This document shows, in pieces, positions 5,554 to 5,619 of a stretch of DNA of 5,619 nt; the first letter of the stretch is position 1; each line of letters opens with the position of its first letter. The stretch lies in NCBI GenBank assembly GCA_041493205.1, contig JBGPYM010000210.1:1-5619 (forward strand), read 5' to 3'. The notes below the pieces were generated by a model that made no database searches, had not been told where the DNA came from, and saw nothing but the letters and a program-made list of their open reading frames with translations. This DNA comes from JBGPYM01 sp041493205 (GTDB taxonomy: Bacteria; Bacteroidota; Ignavibacteria; UBA10030; UBA6906). A program made the translations under genes and the position numbers.

Positions 5554-5619
5554 GCTATTATCGCTGTGACCTGAATCCCTCTGGTATGGCTGACGTGGGA
5601 CTACACCTGTTCATTCACA

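Overview
The window looks like a chromosomal segment of a free-living bacterium of the FCB (Bacteroidota/Ignavibacteria-like) group with a fairly G+C-rich genome. The taxonomic hint comes mainly from the truncated gene at the left edge, which ends in a type IX secretion (Por) C-terminal sorting domain. A possible Bacteroidota-style promoter (TTG, then TAnnTTTG) before the kinase gene is weaker support. The placement is inference. No mobile elements, tRNA, rRNA or CRISPR are visible.

Layout. Bases 2-211 (+) are the end of a secreted protein gene. Bases 212-331 separate two convergent transcripts and hold two hairpins; the second is a strong intrinsic terminator for the minus strand. Bases 332-2958 (-) form a tight four-gene operon read right to left: a YCII/DGPF-domain protein, an ECF42-type sigma factor with a long C-terminal extension, an AHSA1-type SRPBCC protein and a DinB-like protein. 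Gaps are 1, 46 and 3 nt, and the last two genes have strong Shine-Dalgarno sequences. Bases 2959-3180 are a divergent promoter region. Bases 3181-5553 (+) encode a 790-residue membrane Ser/Thr kinase: a Hanks kinase domain, one membrane segment, a TolB-like domain, then TPR repeats. Bases 5554-5619 show no recognisable feature.

How the genes may work together. Pairing of a DGPF/YCII protein with an ECF42 sigma factor is a known conserved association. These sigmas usually lack an anti-sigma factor and carry their own C-terminal extension, thought to be regulatory. None of the small-protein genes here encodes a membrane anti-sigma. The SRPBCC and DinB-like proteins are probably co-regulated small-molecule-binding or stress/detoxification proteins of unknown substrate. 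The divergent kinase may be an independent sensor or may be functionally linked to the sigma factor; only adjacency supports the link.

Three gene starts are set downstream of the longest possible ORF. The sigma factor starts at 2603 rather than 2702, because the longer form would overlap the DGPF gene by about 100 bases. The SRPBCC gene starts at ATG 1279 rather than GTG 1297, because the Shine-Dalgarno lies between them. The kinase starts at ATG 3181 rather than TTG 3148, because its family begins at the MIGRTFSHY-like sequence.
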